From the NCBI RefSeq assembly GCF_000340215.1, contig NW_006921534.1, positions 496,001-560,000 on the forward strand: a stretch of 64,000 nucleotides of DNA, in the 5' to 3' direction. The translations under genes were made by a program, and so were the position numbers. Shown piece after piece: positions 57,401 through 64,000 of the stretch. How positions within the stretch are numbered: the first letter of the stretch is position 1; every line of letters begins with the position of its first letter. The notes beneath the pieces were generated by a model that worked only from the letters and a program-made list of their open reading frames with translations, was not told the origin of the DNA and did no database searches. The DNA is from Pseudocercospora fijiensis CIRAD86. Taxonomy: Eukaryota; Ascomycota; Dothideomycetes; Mycosphaerellales; Mycosphaerellaceae.

Positions 57401-59401
57401 TACTAGCGCTAGGAAAGGTTTAGGGAAGATATCGAAGATAGACTTAAGGTCGGCGGCTATTTTCTATCTTAGATTTGTTTTATAGCGCTCGACTACGTCG
57501 GCGATTAGTCTAGCGAAGCAACTCGCTACCTCTAGGTAACTTACGAGGCAATACGCTCCCTCTATAACCTAGTATACTAACGCGTAGTAGGCGACGGTAA
57601 TAGTCGTTATCTCGCCTTAGTAAGTTTTCTAGAAAGCCGTTACGTAAGCAAAACTATCGCGCTTATATCTCGGAATAGCGAAGTCTAGTATAGTAAAGTC
57701 CTCTAGAACCTTAGGGGCGTATATAATTAAGTTATCCGTAGAGAAGCCGTCTTCGTTAATATCGTATAGTAGCTTATTACCGGCTATTACCTACTCGAGT
57801 AAGCGTACGTTAGTACCGTAGTAAGGGTTTCTCGGTCTACTTTAGCCTTTCTTTATCTATTTAGGAGGGTAGATCTCGCCGGTACTCTTCTAGATTGCCT
57901 TAGGCTATTCGCCGGAGGGGGCGTATTACTAATTTACGTACTTTTCGGAACCGTATATAGAATCCGGGTTAATAAGCGCCGTCTTAAATTCGTTAAGGCT
58001 AAAATATAATAGCTAGACCGATATAAGGTATACCGCTAGTCCGTTAGGCAAAATACTAATAAGCTAATCCGCCCGTAGTGCTACGCGCGCGCCGAGGATA
58101 GCCTTCTTCCTAGTCTAGGTAGGCTTCTCGTCGTCGGCGTCGAAATTATACTCGTCCTTAAAAGAGGCAAGGTCCGGCTAGAGGTAGTTACTATATACGT
58201 CGTAGCCCTTATTATCCTTTTTCCTAAACTTCCTCTTATAATAGTCGGCCTTAGCCTTTAAGGCCTTCTTAATATCGGCGAGACGCGTAGCGCGCTCGCC
58301 CTCTATCTCCGATTCGATCTATAGAGCCTTATAGTTGTTGTCCCTAAGGCCCTCTTCCTTCGATTCCTTACGATAGACCTAGCGTCTAGCCTTAGTCTCT
58401 ATACTGTCGCGAAGCTTTTACTTATAAAGGTCGAGGCGTTCGCGACCCTACTAATCGTAGGTATCGTAATAGTACGGCGCGTCGGCGTTATAGCTAGTCT
58501 CTAAGGTATAGTATAGGCGATTTCCTAAGGCGCCGATCGTTTTATAGATCTAAGGTATAGCCGTATACTCGATCCGAGGGGTACCGAAAGCCGTATATCG
58601 CTCGGCGTAGATAGGAGCTACGGGTAACTATAGTACTAGAGCCTTCTCTAGCCTACTATTTGTTACAATTTTGTATAGGAGTTTATATTCGCGCTATATT
58701 ATACCGTTAATAGAACGTACTAGTATATCTAGTACGTCCGAGACGGCGTTCGCCTTATAGCTAGCTCTATCGATATATAAGAGTATATTAGAGAACCTTA
58801 GTACCTTATCTAGGTACGGTATACGTAGGATTTCGCTCGGCTTTAGTAGTGCGATAATAAGGCGCTTTGTTTTAGGCGCCTATCTCTTAGTAGCCTTCTA
58901 ACCTTGCTCTTCTTTTCCGTCGTTATTAGAAATATCTTCCTTAACCTCGTCGTTATCCTGTCCTTACTCTTCCCTATCGGTAGGTATAGCCTACTTTCCT
59001 ACTACTTCTCTATTATTTAGAGTAGTAGACTAATTATCCTCGGGATTTCCCCTATTTTCTATAGCGCCTTTATTCTTAGCTCTAGGAATAGGCTCCCCTT
59101 CTTCGTTATTAGTTTTTTTATTTTCATTTTCTTTACTTTTATTCTCTTTATTCTTATTCTCTTTATTCTCGGGAATAGGCTCCTATCCTCCGTTTTCCTT
59201 ATAGTCTTTATTGCTATCTTCTCTATCTATTTCTATAGCCTTAGGATTCCCTCTATTCTTAACTCTATTACTCTTTTCTATTCCTTCGGAATCTTCGCCG
59301 CGCTATAGCGATATCGTTACCTAGCCGGACGGAGGCGTTTTAGGGGTACCGCCCGGTAGAGGCGTATATTCTAGTAGAGGTATATCTTTCTAGCCGAACA
59401 T
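54480..59401 (-). pseudogene. Very long unrecognised ORF relic
   Basis: Minus-strand frame from ATG 59401 (MFG-KDIPLLEYTPLPGGTP) that I can follow, through RIP-type stops only, to about 54.9 kb and perhaps to 54.48 kb: about 1500-1640 codons. N-terminal 200 codons are very rich in Asn, Lys and Glu (KENKNKENKSKENENKK near 59120-59170). Then come a folded-looking region, a charged coil (RLADIKKALKAKADYYKRKF near 58210-58290), hydrophobic/aromatic segments, and Lys-rich repeats of the form KKAKSTKAD (three or four copies, 56690-56890). The C-terminal third carries Asp/Glu patches. No catalytic or binding motif was recognised. It lies downstream, on the same strand, of a gypsy integrase/chromodomain fragment, as ORF3 does in the 12.28-kb element. 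Confidence 0.5.
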
Positions 59402-59499
59402 CGTCGCGCCGCGCTTTAACTAAAGCTTCGACCCGCCGGCTATAGTAGTAATGCTTCTTATAATGCTTGTTTAATATTGCTATAATATAGATAGCTATA

Positions 59500-59562
59500 G
59501 TTACGCGCCTCGTAGCTATATATATTATTACGCCTCGTAGCTATATATATTGTTATTATCGT
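59500..59562. repeat. 25-27-bp tandem duplication
   Basis: ACGCCTCGTAGCTATATATA followed by TTATT is present twice in tandem just upstream of the long ORF start. Confidence 0.8.
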
Positions 59563-59759
59563 TAATCCGAGCGATAGTTAAAATATTACTTTAGCGATAT
59601 AGTCCGAGCTTCTACGTACCGCGTTAGTAACGGTCGCGCGGGTACGCAAACCTTATTCTAGCCGCGTATATCTAATAGATAGAAGGCGCTAGAATAGCTA
59701 GAAAGTAAGGGTACGGGAGAAGGATAGAGTAGCGTCTTAGGCCCGATATCTAGGTCTAT

Positions 59760-60890
59760 AATACGTATAAGATCTGTTTAAGTAATTCTCCTAGAAACTT
59801 CTTAGATTTCTCCTAACGGGGGAAAAACCTATAGCTATAGGTCGAGGTACCGATTCGTAGTAATTAGAGGGAAACGTAGTATAGTAAAAAAGGATAGTAA
59901 GGTATCGTTACGGAGGATTCTACGATACGCCCCTACTTATATATTTAGTAGGGTAGGAGTATCTCTCTATCGCTAGATTTCCTCCTTAGTAAGGCGCCTT
60001 ACCGTTAGGATAAGCGCCCTAGCCTTTAGTTTACGCGATCTAACGTTAGATACGGTTAGTAGACTTAAGGTCTTAGCCTATTTCCGGGCGTCGCCGTTCT
60101 CGTTATCGTAGGAGCGATATATATCGGAGCTAATCGATTCGCTTAACGTAGCATTTTTACTTGCTAGTAAAGTTAGCCGGTTTGGGTCTATATCGGTAGC
60201 CGACTAACCTATTTACGCTTCCTAGGCGTCGGATTAGGTAACCGTCTTAATAGACTTATAGTCGCTATCTTCCGCGTAGTTCGGCCTTCTACCTCCTCTT
60301 AGCGGCTAGCGCCTTATAGACTACGTATCTCGCCGTAGCTATTCCTCTTTAGTATCGTTAGACTAGAGTCGCTTTACTATCGGCGCGACCTACGTAGGCT
60401 TTCGTAATATTAGGGATAGCTTTATCTAGTTAATCTGTCTATCCGTATATTAGGAGTCCTCGAACTAGTCGATTAGGTAAGCGTTGCTCTCTAGAAGGTC
60501 GTCTGCCTAGATCTATTTATTTATTATCGGCTGCTTGTCCTTCTATTTAACTAGGTATTCCGTTTTCCCTCTAGAACTACGCTTCCCTAAAATACGTTCT
60601 AGAGTTATTACTAGTTGCTTAGACTATAGGTCTATCGGTACGGGGATGCGGTCGTATAGCCTTACAAACGGGTCCTTTACTAGATTCGGGGCTAGTTCTA
60701 ACTACGCTATAGACACGATTAGATAGAACTTAACTAATTATAGTAGCTTAAGCTCGTAGGCTAATTTGCCTATTCTCCTCTTAATCTTAAAGGGACCTAT
60801 AGCTTAGTTGCTATACTTGCGATAAGCCTAACCGTATATAAGAAGGGTATATTAGTAGGTAGATAGGGTAGTAGTAGGTACGAGTAGTAT
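59760..60890 (-). mobile_element. Ty3/gypsy integrase C-terminus and chromodomain fragment
   Basis: Minus-strand reading: IGPFKIKRRIGKLAYELKL near 60745-60805 (the GPF/Y module that ends integrase), NLVKDPFVRLYDRIPVPIDL near 60620-60680, then a chromodomain LERILGKRSSRGKTEYLVK near 60530-60600 with the ADDLLESNAYLID-F helix behind it. The frame continues past the chromodomain to about 59.77 kb with RIP stops. Upstream of 60890 the rest of pol is missing, so this is a truncated chromovirus. Chromodomains target integration to marked chromatin. Confidence 0.75.
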
Positions 60891-62169
60891 TCGATAAGGA
60901 TCTAGGAGGAGAGGGAGGAAGGTAGGAGAGTTAGCCTAACGCTAAGCGCTAAGCCCTGCCTAAGGTATTAAGACCCTAGCTTTACTCGGCCTAGTTATAT
61001 ACTAATTACGTATAGCCTCTTTAGCCCTAATATACGCTTCCCTTCTAAAGGCCGCGCCCTCGTAGCCTACCTATATTCTAATCTCGACCTCTATTAGACT
61101 ATTACTACTAACTTAGCAAGTCTAATAAGCCGCTTAGCTATGCTAAATTAAACACTTAACTACCTAATTATGTAACTATATTAAACCTTACTTTCAATAC
61201 AATGTCTAACTCTAACTGCGCTATCCTTATATATAATAAAGTAATATATATCTATAAGAATTAAGGACTATCGACTAATTACAATACGAGCGCGTCTTCC
61301 CTACTATAATAGGTAGACGTACGAGGTATTGCAGCCCTACCTCCGTTCTAAGTGATATCGTACTAAGTTTTTTGCGTCTACTCTTAAAAGACCTAGCAAT
61401 GTCCGCTTCCGAGGGTTGTCCGTTCCGAGGGATTGTTCTTGTTATTACGAGGGCTATTATTGTTCGTAGTTTCGCTAGCCCTAATTAGTTAGGTTTAGTA
61501 GCCTTTAAGTGTTAACTAATTATATCTTTTTAAAAAACTTAGTTCTTCTAGTTTCTATAGGTAAAGGCTATTGTAAGTGTAGTAGTAGAGGTTCGCCTCG
61601 CTTAAAGGGTCGGAAAGATCGAGGAGTAACCTATTATCTATAAGATCGACCCCGGCTAGCTTAGCTCTATAGTTTTACCCTTAGTCGGTTAGTCTATTAA
61701 GCTACTTAATCTTTTAAGCGGCTTAAAGTTTTAACTCGGCCTTAAAGTTTTAATGCAGGTAAGGTTAACAATAGTAGCGACTAGGTAATATTAATAATAG
61801 CGGCGCTAGTCGTCTTAGCGCTAACTTTACCTTCTTCTAATTTCCTTCTTTAACTAATAACAACTCGGCAACACCGTTACTAACATAGCTATATCCTTCC
61901 TTCCTTAACTAGTAACACACCCCGTAACACTATTACTAATATAGCCGCGCCGGCCGCGCCGATTGCCTAGGCCTCGAGGCCTCGACGGAATAAGGGAACA
62001 AGAGGGGGACCTATAGGGCGCGTTAGTAAAGAGGTAGAGTCCTTAAAAGAGTAGGCAATTAGTTAACGCGTCGTAGCGCGCTTATTAACACTCGGTACGC
62101 GTTCACTATAGTAGTATAGTCTTATTGTCTCTTGTTACTAACAATTGCTTATAGCTAATTAGTTAGCTA
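60891..62169. other. RIP-type DNA with tandem repeats, no gene recognised
   Basis: Includes an A/G-rich stretch near 60900-60935. A doubled AAAGTTTTAA motif with CTCGGCCTT between lies at about 61705-61755, and an approximate 50-bp tandem duplication (TTAACTARTAACA...TTACTAAYATAGC) at about 61844-61945. The 3' LTR of the element to the right should lie here but has no partner in the window to define it. Confidence 0.35.
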
Positions 62170-62195
62170 ATAGCACCCTAGGGGTGTTATTAATC
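62168..62195. repeat. GC-core palindrome near the end of the right gypsy element
   Basis: TAATAGCACCCTAGGGGTGT followed by TATTA, lying just after the pol stop of the element at 62220-64000. Shares the A/T-flanked ACCC-GGGGT plan with the five copies inside the 12.28-kb element but differs in the centre. Confidence 0.7.
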
Positions 62196-62219
62196 CTAGG
62201 CCTTAATAGTAACATTATA

Positions 62220-64000
62220 AGCTTTTAGCCTTCTTCTTGTTCTTTACGCTAGTCTAATACTTATCTAATAACTCGGTTATGTCTTTAAAGGAACCTTTAG
62301 CTTCCTATAAGTCCTATTCTAGTAAATAGCCCTACTATCTTAGTAGGTACTCCTTCTTGCCCTTCCTAGTCCGATGCTTTAGTATGCGCTCTATAGACTA
62401 TAGCTCTTTACTATCGGCTAGTATGTCCTCGGATTTAGTAGGTGCTTTATCCCCTTCGCGTAGGTAGTACGGCTTAAGGAGGGATACATAGAAGGTATTA
62501 TAGATAGTATAATAAGGTAGAAGCTATAACTAGTAGGCCTAGCTATTGCCCTTCGGTTCTCGGATGCGAAATAGGCTAATATATCTTAGTGCGAGCTTAG
62601 GCCTTATTTTACTATTAGGTAATAGGTGTTTGCGGATGCGGAGATTCTTAGTGCTTAGTATAACTATATCGCCTTGTTTAAAGGTTATTAGCGTATAGTG
62701 CTTGTCGTAGTAGGTCTTTTAGTACTCTTAAGCCTTTGTTAACTTCTCGGCTATCTTAGTATAGATTTCTCGCATCTTCTGAACCCTCTTAATAGCCGCT
62801 AGTGTTTCGGGCACCTAACGCGCTTCCCTTTCCTTACGCTCGGCCTCGAGTAATAGGGGGTCTTGTAGTATAGCAGCGTTCTAACCTATTATAGCTATGT
62901 ATAGTAAAACCTTAGTTAATAAGTAGACACTGTTATTATATACGAATTTAGCTAGTTATAAGAGGTTAACCTGTCTGTTAGGGTCCTTATTAATATAGCT
63001 GCGCAGGTACTACTATAGCGTAGCATTCTGCCTCTCTGTTTAACCGTTAGTCTGTAGATAGAAGGCTATTAACAGCCGATGCTTCAGTCTTAGCTATAGG
63101 CATAATTCGCTCTAATAGTGCGATATAAATATCGAGCCCCTATCGGAGACTATCCCCTTAGGGGTCCCCTAATAGCTATAGAAGATGTTGTTCTATAGTG
63201 CTTTAGCTATATTAATAGCCGTCTAATCCTTCCGAGTAGGAATGTAGCGAGCACCCTTAGTAAATCGGTCTATAATAACTAGTATAGCGTTAAAGACGTC
63301 TTTGCTTCCTCTTCGCTTAGTAGGGGGAAGACCTGTAATAAAGTCTATTATAAGCTCTACAAAAGGCTTCTTTAGAACAGGGAGTAAAGACAACTCGCTA
63401 AATAGTAAGTGCTTTAGTGCTTTAACTCGCTAGCATACTATACAGGTCTATATATACTCCTTTATATACCGCTTACTATTTGGCTAGTAGTATATGCGCG
63501 ATAGTAACTCGTACGACCTCTCTATGCTATAGTAACTAGCGAGCTTACTATTATAGTGCCTCTTTAAAAGCTCTTGTCTAATCGATTGTTTAGCGGGGAT
63601 ATAGTATCTGCCCTTAAACTTTAAGTAACCTTTGTCGTCGATCGACTAACTATTACTCTTACTAGATCGAGTCGCCCGTCTACTTGCAAGCCTATTAATA
63701 CGCTCGATAGCAAAGGCGTCCCTCTACTAAGTACGCAATAGCTTATCTATAAACGATTAACTATCCCTATTTGTAAGGTTATTTAATAGCACCCTCGCTA
63801 TTAAACGAGGTACGCATTATATATATCTAATAGTGCTAGCAGCCGGAACTACTACAACCTCTTCTATAGTACTATCGCTATATAGGCTATTACTATAGAT
63901 AGCAATATCTTTAATTGAGTTATTATAGCTCGAGCGATCTATGTCCTTTCTTTTAACGTACACTAAAAGAACGCTAACTCCGCTATAGTATTTGTTATCG
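62220..64000 (-). mobile_element. Ty3/gypsy chromovirus, integrase-chromodomain end
   Basis: 3' part of a pol gene on the minus strand; RT and RNase H lie beyond base 64000. Integrase core: LIIDFITGLPPTKRRGSKDV near 63290-63350, ILVIIDRFTKGARYIPTRKD near 63230-63290, GTPKGIVSDRGSIFISHY near 63120-63180 (second catalytic Asp in SDRGS), and TNG-TERQNATL near 63025-63055 (catalytic Glu in TERQN, still Glu). A chromodomain IERILKHRTRKGKKEYLL near 62340-62400 and its C-terminal helix near 62240-62290 follow. The stop is near 62225. Integrase active-site codons are better preserved than in the 12.28-kb element, but RIP stops still break the frame. Confidence 0.85.

Overview
This window is nuclear DNA of a filamentous ascomycete (Pezizomycotina). 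A Dothideomycete is my guess, not something the sequence proves. The genes have short GT-AG introns (59-82 bases in most cases) and their best-recognised products are typical fungal proteins: a LaeA-like methyltransferase, a pisatin-demethylase-like P450, an ETP1/BRAP2 homologue and polyubiquitin. The flanking repeats carry an extreme repeat-induced point mutation (RIP) signature. CpA and TpG are almost absent (none in bases 1-180) while CpG stays common, so most ORFs in the repeats are cut by TAG/TAA where Gln or Trp codons once stood. That is why conventional ORFs look scarce over about two thirds of the window.

Layout. 1-13.6 kb is RIP-degraded: a Ty3/gypsy gag-RT fragment (minus), a RecQ-like helicase relic (plus), a block of tandem repeats, and a long minus-strand DUF6589-like relic. 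A 100-base N gap (13696-13795) separates it from a small unmutated island with a dsRNA-binding-domain gene (14000-14597) and microsatellite-rich DNA. 17.1-22.1 kb is a Tad-like LINE (minus) of different composition (CpG-poor). 22.6-38.1 kb is the main gene island: ETP1/BRAP2-like ubiquitin ligase, three-unit polyubiquitin, LaeA-like methyltransferase and, divergent from it, a P450, then a catalase and a broken fungal transcription-factor gene.

38101-53055 is a pogo/Fot1-type DNA transposon, with TIRs and a TA target duplication, whose transposase is split by a 12.28-kb Ty3/gypsy element (39302-51577). That element has 279-bp LTRs, a CTAT target duplication, a polypurine tract, and three minus-strand ORFs: gag-protease, RT-RNaseH-integrase, and an unrecognised 911-codon ORF3. 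Five near-identical GC-core palindromes bracket the three ORFs. To the right are a 1.3-kb inverted-repeat element (53127-54437), a very long unrecognised minus-strand relic (about 54480-59401) downstream of a gypsy integrase/chromodomain fragment, and a chromovirus pol end (62220-64000) whose stop is followed by a related palindrome.

The living genes look like ordinary housekeeping and secondary-metabolism-type genes in a two-compartment genome. The most novel material is in the 12.28-kb retroelement: its third ORF and its repeated inter-ORF palindromes. All reading of RIP-damaged regions was done by eye, so domain borders there are approximate.
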